Below, piece by piece: positions 16,594 through 23,603 of a stretch of 38,347 nucleotides of DNA; positions within the stretch are counted from its first letter, which is position 1; each line of letters begins with the position of its first letter. The DNA lies in the NCBI GenBank assembly GCA_913060615.1, contig CAJXUL010000006.1:1-38347 (forward strand). The letters are read 5' to 3'. The stretch comes from an uncultured Gammaproteobacteria bacterium. Its GTDB lineage: Bacteria; Pseudomonadota; Gammaproteobacteria; Pseudomonadales; Azotimanducaceae. Under the pieces are notes generated by a model, which did not search any database, had not been told where the DNA came from, and saw only the letters and a list, made by a program, of their open reading frames with translations. The position numbers and the translations under genes were made by a program.

Positions 16594-17464
16594 TTTAGGC
16601 ACATTTGGTCCTCTTGCGTTTGCTTACGAAGGTGATGTTCACCAGCAAATGACATTTCTTGCGGCCAAACAAATGAGTCGCTGTGAGTCCTTGCCAGATC
16701 TTATGCCAGATGCGCGACTGACAGCATTAGACACTCGCTATATTGTTAAAGCTAACGTTGCTCAGGCTGGCAGTAACGTCTTTGTGCGCATGTTTAGGTG
16801 GAATTACTATAACCCGATGGGTGATGAAGTGAAGCCTATACTGGGCATCATTGATACGCGTTTCGACAGTCATTTTAATGGGCTACTTGACGAGTTGTCA
16901 GGTTCCGATGCGCGTCATCAGCGCCTAAGTATGTTTGGTCGTGTTCTGAGTTATGTTCAAGACGTGACATCTCCCGCTAAAGTGGTGCCGGTGTTTACTG
17001 GTCGTTGGTGGCGTTTTTCTTTTTCCGATCGCTTCGATAAATTCCCGGTGGATGTGCCGCGTTTGCAGCGCGCTTTGGGTGATTATTGCGCTGACTTAGA
17101 GCCCCACTATTTGTTGGAGAAGTCTGATATTACTACAGCCATGAATACGTTAATGCGGCGCACTGCGGTTGAAACTTTAAGGCATGTAGAAATGACTATT
17201 GATGGATTTCCGGCAACCTGGGCGTCCTATTGGCAGCCAGCGACGAATGAAGAAGAGTTTGGTTCTTATGGTGCTGCGGGCAATAACTTTGGTGTGCGTG
17301 CGGAATTTCCCTGTGGTGACGGCGAGCAATGTTTGCTGCTCAAAGATGATCCGCTCTATCAAGATTTTGCCCACCTCCAGCACCTCTCAGCGGTACGTGC
17401 CACGATACAGGCAATGTTTTTGATGCAATACCAGGAGCAGGAGCGCAAGGAAGCGGCGCGCTAG
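16544..17464 (+). CDS. secreted protein, possible phospholipase C/P1 nuclease-like fold
   Basis: I do not firmly recognise this 306-residue protein. It has a clear signal peptide: KK, a hydrophobic core, and an AFA-YE cleavage site at residues 25-29, so the mature protein should be periplasmic or secreted. After cleavage, DVHQQMTFLAAKQM and the later segment FGRVLSYVQDVTSPAKVVPV (about residues 135-154) recall the helical zinc fold of phospholipase C and S1/P1 nuclease. Several expected metal ligands are changed, for example Ser and Lys where His is usual around the Q-D pair. It may therefore be a divergent or non-catalytic member. The signal peptide needs the ATG at 16544, inside folK, giving a 50-base overlap in a different frame. 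Confidence 0.7.
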   Translation: MNRFIFWKKFLLITALNLGTFGPLAFAYEGDVHQQMTFLAAKQMSRCESLPDLMPDARLTALDTRYIVKANVAQAGSNVFVRMFRWNYYNPMGDEVKPILGIIDTRFDSHFNGLLDELSGSDARHQRLSMFGRVLSYVQDVTSPAKVVPVFTGRWWRFSFSDRFDKFPVDVPRLQRALGDYCADLEPHYLLEKSDITTAMNTLMRRTAVETLRHVEMTIDGFPATWASYWQPATNEEEFGSYGAAGNNFGVRAEFPCGDGEQCLLLKDDPLYQDFAHLQHLSAVRATIQAMFLMQYQEQERKEAAR

Positions 17465-17570
17465 TAAGCGTAGCGCCAGTAAGCGCGGGGTAAAGAGCCA
17501 AGCGGATAAGAGCAGAAATAGAAATAGCAGAAATAAAAAGAATTGAAGCAAAAAGAACAGTAATAAAACA
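17463..17570. repeat. degenerate 15-bp repeats in an A-rich spacer
   Basis: AGTAAGCG recurs with 15-bp spacing (17463 and 17478), starting inside the stop codon of the secreted-protein gene. From 17511 the units AGCAGAAATAGAAAT and AGCAGAAATAAAAAG are followed by two decayed 15-bp units to 17570. The strand is strikingly purine-rich. The gap to the next gene is 193 bp. Confidence 0.55.
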
Positions 17571-17657
17571 ACAATAATAAGGGTTTGCGCGGTTGAAAAT
17601 TGGACTTAAGTGTCGGCATACCAACCCTTCAATACCCGATAAAAAAGAGACACCAAA

Positions 17658-18767
17658 TTGGCGGACAAACTTGGAGAGCAAAATTTGGCTGAGGGCGTGG
17701 CAAACGCGCCCAAGCAAACGGTAGAAGGCACGACGCCGGAGTTAGGGCGGGCGTCACCTGATGCAGGTCTGACATCACCCGATGCGGGGCTGACTTCACC
17801 CGATGCGGGGCTTACGCCTCTTCATTTAGGGCTTACGCCTCTTCACCTAGGGCTTACGCCTTGGAACTTCCATGATATGTCGGCGGTGAGTTTGTCTGAT
17901 CAGGCGCAATTTGCTGAAGCTCACGGCTATCAGTCTATGTGGGTGCCTGAGAATCATTTTGGCCCTCAAGCTATCCCAGACCCTTTAATGCTGTTGGCCA
18001 GTATTGCTGGTGCCACTCAAAGTATTCGCCTTGGTACAACCTCCTATCTTTTGACTCTGCGTAATCCTTTGCAGGCCGCCGAGCAAGTTGCGGTGTTGGA
18101 TCGCCTGAGTGGTGGTCGTTTAATGCTGGGGGTTGGTCGAGGCTATGCGCCGGAAATGTTGCGTGCCCACCATGTGCCTGTTGCGCAAAAGCGCAAAATA
18201 TTTGCTTGGACCCTAGACTTAATGCAGCAGGCTTGGATGGGCGAACCCATCACCTTAGATGACAATCCAGACAATGCCGTAGAAGTACATCCGCGCCCCA
18301 TTCAGCAACCGCATCCACCCATCTGGGTGGCGGCTTTTGGCCCTAAAGCCTTGGCTCAGGCCGGTAGGTTGGGTTTGCCTTATTTATCTTCGCCTATGGA
18401 AAGTTTGGCCACCTTAGAACACAACTACGCTCAACATAGGTTGTCTGCGGAAGAAGAGGGCGTGGCTAAGCCCAGTGATGTGCCGTTAATGCGCACGGTC
18501 TTTGTCAGCGAAGATGCCAAGCAGACAAATAAGCTGCGCCAACTTATGGCTGAGCAGAGCGAAAACAGCCGCTTAGCAGAGGGCGAGACTTTGGACGATT
18601 GGACAATTATTGGTGAGCCAAGCTATGTGCGTGAGCGAGTGGAAGAATATAGGCAGCGCTTGGGCATGACCCACCTCATTGCGACGCGGATAAGGGTGTC
18701 TGGTCTTGAGGAGGCAGAGCTGCGCAGTAGCGTGGCATTACTGGCAGAAACGCTGAAAGGTCTGTAG
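17658..18767 (+). CDS. luciferase-like (LLM) flavin oxidoreductase with a repeat-built N-terminal extension
   Basis: From about residue 66 onward this is a normal bacterial luciferase-like TIM-barrel protein. GLTPWNF is strand 1. YQSMWVPENHFG, LGTTSYLLTLRNPLQAAEQVAVLDRLSGGRLMLGVGRGY and PPIWVAAFGPKALAQAGRLGLPYL are typical F420- or FMN-using LLM segments. It probably oxidises an unknown organic substrate with reduced flavin. The 369-residue reading starts at TTG 17658 (AAGAGA upstream); no ATG exists before the barrel. The first 65 residues include three SPDAGLT and two PLHLGLT units encoded by 21-bp tandem repeats. The later units copy the strand-1 sequence, so the extension appears to have grown from the protein itself. 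Starts at TTG or GTG codons further in are possible. The next gene begins 42 bases downstream. Confidence 0.85.
   Translation: MADKLGEQNLAEGVANAPKQTVEGTTPELGRASPDAGLTSPDAGLTSPDAGLTPLHLGLTPLHLGLTPWNFHDMSAVSLSDQAQFAEAHGYQSMWVPENHFGPQAIPDPLMLLASIAGATQSIRLGTTSYLLTLRNPLQAAEQVAVLDRLSGGRLMLGVGRGYAPEMLRAHHVPVAQKRKIFAWTLDLMQQAWMGEPITLDDNPDNAVEVHPRPIQQPHPPIWVAAFGPKALAQAGRLGLPYLSSPMESLATLEHNYAQHRLSAEEEGVAKPSDVPLMRTVFVSEDAKQTNKLRQLMAEQSENSRLAEGETLDDWTIIGEPSYVRERVEEYRQRLGMTHLIATRIRVSGLEEAELRSSVALLAETLKGL
17754..17858. repeat. five in-frame 21-bp tandem repeats
   Basis: Five consecutive 7-codon units encode SPDAGLT three times and PLHLGLT twice, each ending in G-L-T. They lie in the N-terminal extension of the LLM protein. 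The unit length is a multiple of three, so copy-number change preserves the frame. Confidence 0.9.
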
Positions 18768-18809
18768 TAACATCTTGGCTTGGAATTATTTTGTTGTGGG
18801 AGAGGAAAT

Positions 18810-19817
18810 ATGACTTTTAGAATACTTTGGCCTGCCATGCGCTGGCCTGACGGGCGTGCAATTGAAGAATCTAGCGTTGGCGAACATACGGCAGAATTTT
18901 CCGAGCGCTATACCGATGTCACCGATGAGCAGTGGGCCAATTGCGATGCCGTGGTTAGCGTTAATGATATCCCCGCCGAATACCGCGAAAAAATGACCAA
19001 GTGTAGAATTTTTGCTACACCTAAAGTCGGCTTCGACAACATAGACAGCAAAGCCTGGGCGGAAATGGGTATTCCGGTTTGTAACGTGCCAGATTATGGC
19101 ACTCAAGAAGTAGCCGACCATGCCATGGCGCTGATGTTATCGCTGATGAAAGGCATCACCTTCCACACCCGCGAGTTAAAGCAAGACCCCAAAGGTCTTT
19201 GGCGTCCTGCGCTAAATCCATTTGGTAAGCGTCTGTCTGCCTGTGTGTTTGGCGTGGTTGGTTTAGGGCGTATTGGTACTGCCGCTGCGCTGCGTGCAAA
19301 AGCATTTGGCATGGACGTGGTGATGTACGACCCCAACCGAGAAAACGGTGCGGAGTTATCTATCGGTATTCGTCGCGTGCATTCGTTGGAAGAACTGTTC
19401 GGGCAGTCTGATGTGGTTAGTCTGCATGCGCCATTGTCCGAGAGCACTGAAAAACTCATTAACTTTGAAGTGCTCTCGCACTCCAAGCCGGGATTGATTT
19501 TGATCAATACTGCACGCGGTCCGATCATTGACCTCGACGGTCTTTATGAAGCCATGAAGGCAGATAAAATTCAGGCGTGTGGTTTAGACGTATTGCCAGA
19601 AGAACCAGCGAACCCCGATCACCCGTTGATTAAAGCTTGGGCGGCGGATGAAGAATGGATAGATCATCGGTTGTTGATCACACCTCACTCCGCATTCTTT
19701 ACGCCGGAAAGCGTATACGACATGCGTTATAAGGGTGGCGAACTGATTGTGAAATATCTAAGCGGTGGACGCTTGGACAACTGTGTAAACCAAGAATGGT
19801 TAGTGAACCAACGTTAG
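18810..19817 (+). CDS. D-2-hydroxyacid dehydrogenase family protein
   Basis: This NAD-dependent dehydrogenase has 335 residues and belongs to the D-isomer-specific 2-hydroxyacid dehydrogenase/CtBP-like family. The Rossmann motif GLGRIG lies at residues 151-156. The catalytic residues are R236 (NTARG), E265 (PEEPANP) and H293 (TPHSAFF). The substrate-binding region VGFDNID is near residues 73-79. The product is a 2-hydroxyacid or 2-ketoacid of unknown identity. The ATG at 18810 has GGGAGAGGAAAT upstream and removes ten residues that an earlier in-frame ATG would add. It follows the LLM gene by 42 bases and precedes the YhhQ-type gene by 40 bases, so the three may share a transcript. Confidence 0.93.
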   Translation: MTFRILWPAMRWPDGRAIEESSVGEHTAEFSERYTDVTDEQWANCDAVVSVNDIPAEYREKMTKCRIFATPKVGFDNIDSKAWAEMGIPVCNVPDYGTQEVADHAMALMLSLMKGITFHTRELKQDPKGLWRPALNPFGKRLSACVFGVVGLGRIGTAAALRAKAFGMDVVMYDPNRENGAELSIGIRRVHSLEELFGQSDVVSLHAPLSESTEKLINFEVLSHSKPGLILINTARGPIIDLDGLYEAMKADKIQACGLDVLPEEPANPDHPLIKAWAADEEWIDHRLLITPHSAFFTPESVYDMRYKGGELIVKYLSGGRLDNCVNQEWLVNQR

Positions 19818-19857
19818 GCTGATTGCGGGCTTAAAAAAAGCAAAAATAGGCTGGGCC

Positions 19858-20706
19858 ATGACGGATAAATCGACGGATAAATCGACGGATAAACCGACGG
19901 ATAAACCGACGGATAAACCGACGGATACATCGACTGCTACTTCGATAGACACTTCGATAGATTACCAAAGACGCAGACAGCGCGTTTTTCTGATTCTATC
20001 CGGTGTATTTCTGGGGACGTTAGCGTTGCTCAACGTACTCGGCATCAGTCGATTTTTAGATTTGTCCTTCAATGTGCTTGGTCTCGAAATCCCCATGTTT
20101 GTTGCGGTAGGTGTTTTGCCTTACCCGGTAACCTTTCTATGCACCGACTTAATCAGTGAGTTATATGGTGAAAAGAAAGCCCAAGATATGGTTTGGGTAG
20201 GCTTGCTGTTGAATATTTGGGTGGTCTTTTTGCTCTGGCTTGGCGGTATTTTGCCCGGCAGTGGCATGGACCCAGTCACAGGCCAAGTATTGGTGGACGA
20301 AGCAGGGCGAGAGCCGGTATTTTTTGAGGTGCGCCAGTTGGCCTTTGGCGCTGTTGCGGCGTCAATGATCGCTTATCTAGCGGCGCAGTTTTGTGACGTA
20401 AAACTGTTCCATTTTTGGAAGCGTGTCACCAACGGTAAGCATCTTTGGTTGCGCAACAATGCATCCACTATGGTCAGTCAAATTGTTGACACTACTGCGG
20501 TGATTTTAGTGACTCATTTTTGGGCCAATGCATTGCCCATTGATGCAACCCTGCCCGTATGGCCTCAACTCATGGTTTATATCGCTTCCGGTTATGTCTT
20601 TAAGCTAATGATTGCGGCAATAGATACAGGACCTTTGTATCTGGCAGTAGGGTATCTACGACCGTATCTAGGGCTACAGCCTAATGAAGAAGCTACGGAT
20701 ACTTAG
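19858..20706 (+). CDS. yhhQ: queuosine precursor transporter (YhhQ/VUT family) with repeat-built N-terminus
   Basis: This inner-membrane protein of 282 residues belongs to the VUT/YhhQ family, whose E. coli member imports the queuosine precursors preQ0 and preQ1. Membrane helices start near residue 45. The segments VLPYPVTFLCTDLISELYGEKKA, RNNASTMVSQIVDT and YVFKLMIAAIDTGPLY are characteristic. E. coli YhhQ has about 221 residues; the difference is partly an N-terminal extension of ~38 residues, MTDKSTDKSTDKPTDK and onward, made of 12-bp repeats. This part is hydrophilic and cytoplasmic if translated. No other start lies between it and the first helix, although the ribosome binding site at 19858 is weak. 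Import of a queuosine precursor would fit the absence of a canonical QueD here. Confidence 0.88.
   Translation: MTDKSTDKSTDKPTDKPTDKPTDTSTATSIDTSIDYQRRRQRVFLILSGVFLGTLALLNVLGISRFLDLSFNVLGLEIPMFVAVGVLPYPVTFLCTDLISELYGEKKAQDMVWVGLLLNIWVVFLLWLGGILPGSGMDPVTGQVLVDEAGREPVFFEVRQLAFGAVAASMIAYLAAQFCDVKLFHFWKRVTNGKHLWLRNNASTMVSQIVDTTAVILVTHFWANALPIDATLPVWPQLMVYIASGYVFKLMIAAIDTGPLYLAVGYLRPYLGLQPNEEATDT
19861..19962. repeat. in-frame 12-bp tandem repeats at the start of the YhhQ-type gene
   Basis: Six 12-bp units of the form ACGGATAAATCG run from 19861 to 19932 (with CCG variants and one ACA), encoding T-D-K-S/P. After six bases, two more 12-bp units ACTTCGATAGAC and ACTTCGATAGAT follow at 19939-19962. 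All keep the reading frame. Confidence 0.92.
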
Positions 20707-21014
20707 TGAGTTCATAATCGCACGAACCACAGGACAGCCTTATTTAGGCAGTTAGGCCGATATCGCCATCTGTTTGTTCGCCGCAAGTCCACGGCGCTAA
20801 TTGTCCATTGCAGTTGTTCGGTTCTATTTGCGTTTTTGTATCTTGCCTTTTGTATTGTATTTTCTGCCTTTTCCCTTTTGTAGTATTTTCTGCCTTTTGC
20901 AATGAATACGCCGCCATTTGTCGCTGCTCACCTTTCTCTAAGGGATGTCCCTCCTAAAGTTTGTGCACCTGCTGATTGTTCGGCTGAAAAAACTACTTCA
21001 TTGGTGGAGGATAA
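20707..21014. other. 308-bp intergenic region with pyrimidine-rich repeats
   Basis: There is no convincing gene. Three copies of a TAT(T)nCTGCCTTTT-like motif lie at 20838-20851, 20857-20872 and 20883-20898; the last two are exact 16-mers 26 bases apart. The end of the region carries the ribosome binding site GGTGGAGG for the small membrane protein. Confidence 0.5.
20838..20898. repeat. pyrimidine-rich direct repeats, 26-bp period
   Basis: GTATTTTCTGCCTTTT is present exactly at 20857-20872 and 20883-20898. A degenerate copy, GTATCTTGCCTTTT, lies at 20838-20851. The strand is T/C-rich. Confidence 0.7.
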
Positions 21015-21428
21015 GTGTACTTTTGGAACATAGGAAAGTTAAAGGAAGACATTCGCTCTGATAACTTAACTGAGAAAGAACGCTTTTTTTATGCGCTTGT
21101 TCACTTGAGTCTGGGCGCTATTTTTTTAGAAATGGTCGGCTACTCGTCATTAGCCTCAGACATATCAAACGATGCGGATGTGCTAAGTAGTGCAACCTAT
21201 ATATTGACCGTCATCGTCGGCACTATTTTGGCGTTTAAAGCAAACGGCGCTAATGGCGGGGGAGATTTTTTGGGTAGGTATTTTTCTATTGGCTTCGTTA
21301 TGGATGTCAGGTTTTTAGCTTATGCGGTTCCATCCATAGCGGTATACGTTTTGTTCGTCGGCTATATGGTTGATGTAGTGGAAGTGCTGGTAAGTTATGT
21401 TGGTTGGGCTTTAGTTTTTGGCGGGTAA
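21015..21428 (+). CDS. small hypothetical membrane protein
   Basis: I do not recognise this 137-residue protein. It starts with GTG at 21015, with an excellent ribosome binding site GGTGGAGG five bases upstream. The N-terminal ~20 residues are charged (KLKEDIRSDNLTEKERF). Three or four hydrophobic stretches follow, about residues 26-46, 58-74, 90-117 and 118-135. A short charged cytoplasmic start and several helices suggest an inner-membrane protein. No enzyme motif is visible. It stands alone between a repeat-containing spacer and the large inverted repeat, and could be lineage-specific. Confidence 0.65.
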   Translation: MYFWNIGKLKEDIRSDNLTEKERFFYALVHLSLGAIFLEMVGYSSLASDISNDADVLSSATYILTVIVGTILAFKANGANGGGDFLGRYFSIGFVMDVRFLAYAVPSIAVYVLFVGYMVDVVEVLVSYVGWALVFGG

Positions 21429-21521
21429 GTCGCCGTCTATTGGCGCATATATCTGCATATCAAAGAGGTTAGTGCTAATTAAAAATTTAGGGGGACACAG
21501 AAAAAGTAGCCTTACTTCGAC

Positions 21522-21557
21522 GCGCATGCTGAGTGTGGTGCCACACTCAGCATGCGC
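21522..21557. repeat. perfect 36-bp inverted repeat
   Basis: GCGCATGCTGAGTGTGG (21522-21538) and its exact reverse complement (21541-21557) flank two bases, TG. The structure could form a 15-16-bp hairpin in RNA or a cruciform in DNA. No T tract follows. A second, imperfect stem (ACAACGG with CCGTTTGT) lies just downstream. It lies about 93 bases after the small membrane protein gene and 82 bases before the acetyltransferase. Confidence 0.9.
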
Positions 21558-21639
21558 CGCACACAACGGGCATAAGCGCCGCTGCCGTTTGTCGCGCAGC
21601 TATTTTTGAAAATCTCTTCAGTCTCAATAAGGGTACGTC

Positions 21640-22056
21640 ATGAAAATAAGACCTTACCAAGCGTTGGATAATGATCAAGTGGTCGCGCTTTGGCGTGCTT
21701 GCGACTTAACTATTGCTGCTAACGACCCACGCAAAGACATTGAACGAAAGCTAGCGGTCAGTCCTGAGCTGTTTTTACTTGGCGAGTTCGAGGGTAAGGT
21801 GGTTGCCAGTGTGATGACAGGTTATGAGGGCCATCGCGGTTGGATTAATTATTTGGCCGTAGAACCCGACCATCGTCGCAAGTCTTATGGTCGCTTAATG
21901 ATGGCGGCTGCGGAGCAACTGTTAGACGAGTTAGGCTGCCCGAAGATCAACCTACAAGTGCGTAGTGCAAATGCTGCGGTTGTCGCCTTTTATGCGTCCC
22001 TCGGTTACGCCACCGATGACGTGGTGAGTATGGGGAAGCGCCTGCGTATAGACTGA
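21640..22056 (+). CDS. ypeA: GNAT acetyltransferase, YpeA type
   Basis: This 138-residue cytosolic acetyl-CoA-dependent N-acetyltransferase closely matches the YpeA subfamily. LWRACDL, NDPRKDIERKL, MTGYEGHRGW, GCPKINLQV and MGKRL correspond to the conserved blocks of E. coli YpeA. The acetyl-CoA pyrophosphate loop is in DHRRKSYGRLMM (about residues 78-89), slightly altered from the usual R/Q-x-x-G-x-G/A because the second Gly is displaced. The acceptor substrate is unknown for the family. The ATG at 21640 has AAGGGT upstream. It is a single gene convergent with the SDR at 22147. Confidence 0.9.
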   Translation: MKIRPYQALDNDQVVALWRACDLTIAANDPRKDIERKLAVSPELFLLGEFEGKVVASVMTGYEGHRGWINYLAVEPDHRRKSYGRLMMAAAEQLLDELGCPKINLQVRSANAAVVAFYASLGYATDDVVSMGKRLRID

Positions 22057-22072
22057 GACTCAGCTTTTTTGG

Positions 22073-22096
22073 AAGGCACTTATCTGAAGCCTTTTT
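22073..22096 (+). terminator. weak terminator after the acetyltransferase gene
   Basis: AAGGC (22073-22077) and GCCTT (22089-22093) can pair, and the T run continues to 22096. The stem has only 5 bp, so the call is tentative. Confidence 0.35.
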
Positions 22097-22146
22097 GCGA
22101 AGACTCTTTTCTAAAAAGATGTTTTTGAACAGTAGACAGGGTGCGA

Positions 22147-22842
22147 CTAGCGCTCTATCTGGCCTAGATTGGCGTTGATTGACGCGCCGTTGAGTACTGG
22201 GCTTTGAGCCGCAAACAATAAGGTCTGTGCAATTTCTTCGGGTTGAATTAAACGCTCAAATGCACTCATTGCCGCAATTTGTGGCATCACGTCTGCCGGT
22301 ACATGGGCGCGCAGCATTTCAGTGTCGGTGAAACCGGGGTTAATGCACGCTGTATGTATGCCGGTGCCTGCTAGGTCTTGGCAGGTGGCGCGCATCATGC
22401 CAATGCTGGCATGTTTGCTGGTCACATAACTGAAGCTGTTGGGTACCGCTTTCTCACCTAGTGTGGAGCCAACGTAAAGAATACTTGAACCCTTGCTCAT
22501 GAGTGGAATCAACATTTGGTTGAGGCTGTTTGGGGCAACCAAATTAATTTCTAATATTCTTCGAAACTCATTTGAATCAGTTGTGCTAACGCTGTCGTTG
22601 GCCAGCAGCGCCGCATTGTGAATGAGTACGGCTTCTCCAACGCCACCTAATTGTTCCTCGAGTTGCGCCGATATTTGTTGCAGAAAGTTAGGCTGTGAAA
22701 GGTCGCATGCAATGCTAATGACGCCCGCTTCTGGGCAGGGTGTGCGAGATAAATTGATAACATTGTAGCCTGCTGATTTGAATGCCGCGGCGGTGGCTTG
22801 ACCGATACCGGAGCTTGCGCCGGTAATAACTAAATTTTTCAT
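22147..22842 (-). CDS. short-chain dehydrogenase/reductase linked to a PTPS homologue
   Basis: This NAD(P)-dependent SDR of 231 residues carries TGASSGIG at residues 7-14. The Arg in NLSRTP after beta-2 hints at NADP. HNAALLA gives the NAG-type motif, and the catalytic Ser (GSTLGE) and Y-x-x-x-K (YVTSK) are present. INPGFTDTEML is a normal C-terminal segment. It lies 105 bases downstream of the PTPS-like gene on the same strand, probably in one transcript. Because PTPS and SDR enzymes (sepiapterin reductase, FolM, pteridine reductases) act together on pterins, a pteridine reductase role is possible, but the sequence alone does not prove it; it could act on an unrelated carbonyl. Confidence 0.88.
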   Translation of the reverse strand: MKNLVITGASSGIGQATAAAFKSAGYNVINLSRTPCPEAGVISIACDLSQPNFLQQISAQLEEQLGGVGEAVLIHNAALLANDSVSTTDSNEFRRILEINLVAPNSLNQMLIPLMSKGSSILYVGSTLGEKAVPNSFSYVTSKHASIGMMRATCQDLAGTGIHTACINPGFTDTEMLRAHVPADVMPQIAAMSAFERLIQPEEIAQTLLFAAQSPVLNGASINANLGQIER

Positions 22843-22947
22843 ATCATTTCCATGTGATGACAGCGAAGCAAATCTAAGAGTGGATGAGAACTTTTTGGCA
22901 TTTAGTTGCTACGCTCGGCAAATGTCTGTTCGGGGCTACTTCCGTCC

Positions 22948-23436
22948 TTATCCCGCAGAACTCCATTTTGCACTGGCCCATTGGCCCTCGCCTGAGGCGC
23001 AGCGCAACAGCATGTTGTCTATGTCCAGCGCTTGTATATCTTCGCGCTCCAATAATTTTCCCAGTAGATACTGGGCCAGTTCCTCGACGGTAATATTGCG
23101 AATGGGTAGAAGCGTGAGGTCCCGTTGCAAGAAGGGAATGCGTTCGCCATTAAAGACGATATAGGTGTAGTCGTCTTGCTCGTCTATTTCTAAGTAGGGC
23201 GAGCGAGTTGGCATAAGCACTTGCTCGTCCAAATCGTCGCACAATTGCTTAACAGCCTTCTTTAAAATGTTGTAGTCAAAGGTTAATCCATCGTCGTGCA
23301 TCGGCGCGTCGGCATCTAAGGTTACTTGGAAGTTGTGTCCGTGTAGATTTTCTCGCTCTGTGGCGCTGAACAACGTGAAGTGCGCGGCGGCAAAGTGCAG
23401 ATATTCTTTACTAATTTCTATTGTGGTGTTTTGCAT
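22948..23436 (-). CDS. 6-pyruvoyl/6-carboxy-tetrahydropterin synthase homologue lacking the catalytic Cys
   Basis: This 162-residue T-fold protein belongs to the PTPS/QueD family. The zinc ligands are H19 (HFAAAHF), H32 and H34 (ENLHGHN). The Cys that lies just before LHGH in QueD (C-x-x-x-H-G-H) is replaced: here the local sequence is ATERENLHGHN, giving E29-x-x-H-G-H. The usual LDH of the catalytic relay reads LDEQ (residues 69-72). LTFDYNILKKAV and RNITVEELAQYL are conserved family blocks. Cys-less PTPS-III type proteins with E-x-x-H-G-H can replace dihydroneopterin aldolase (FolB) in folate synthesis, so that is a better guess than queuosine synthesis. The companion SDR follows on the same strand. 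Confidence 0.88.
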   Translation of the reverse strand: MQNTTIEISKEYLHFAAAHFTLFSATERENLHGHNFQVTLDADAPMHDDGLTFDYNILKKAVKQLCDDLDEQVLMPTRSPYLEIDEQDDYTYIVFNGERIPFLQRDLTLLPIRNITVEELAQYLLGKLLEREDIQALDIDNMLLRCASGEGQWASAKWSSAG

Positions 23437-23554
23437 AGCTCAAGATTAACACTGGTTAGTAGTTTTCGCCCTGCCTCTAGAATACATTTTGCGTGTCTTG
23501 GTGGTGTGAAGGTTAACAACGCTAGTTTGACCCAGATTCAGGGTGATAGATTTA

Positions 23555-23581
23555 GCACCGATTAAGGGTAGTATTCGGTGC
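23555..23581. promoter_or_regulatory. inverted repeat upstream of the acyl-CoA dehydrogenase gene
   Basis: GCACCGA (23555-23561) and TCGGTGC (23575-23581) form perfect 7-bp arms around a 13-bp spacer. They end 22 bases before the ATG at 23604. It could be a regulator binding site or a leader hairpin. Confidence 0.35.
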
Positions 23582-23603
23582 AGGGAATATTGGGAGATAG
23601 TGT

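Noticed and set aside
17754-19962. Possible CRISPR-like or VNTR locus from the clustered repeats
   Set aside because: The units are directly adjacent without unique spacers and are translated in frame, and no cas gene is near, so it is not a CRISPR array.
21522-21605. attC-like integron site
   Set aside because: The arms do not show the core-site consensus (RYYYAAC/GTTRRRY) and no integrase or gene cassettes are nearby.
21418-21609. 63-codon open frame spanning the 36-bp palindrome
   Set aside because: It overlaps the end of the membrane protein gene and consists largely of translated inverted-repeat sequence, with no family resemblance.
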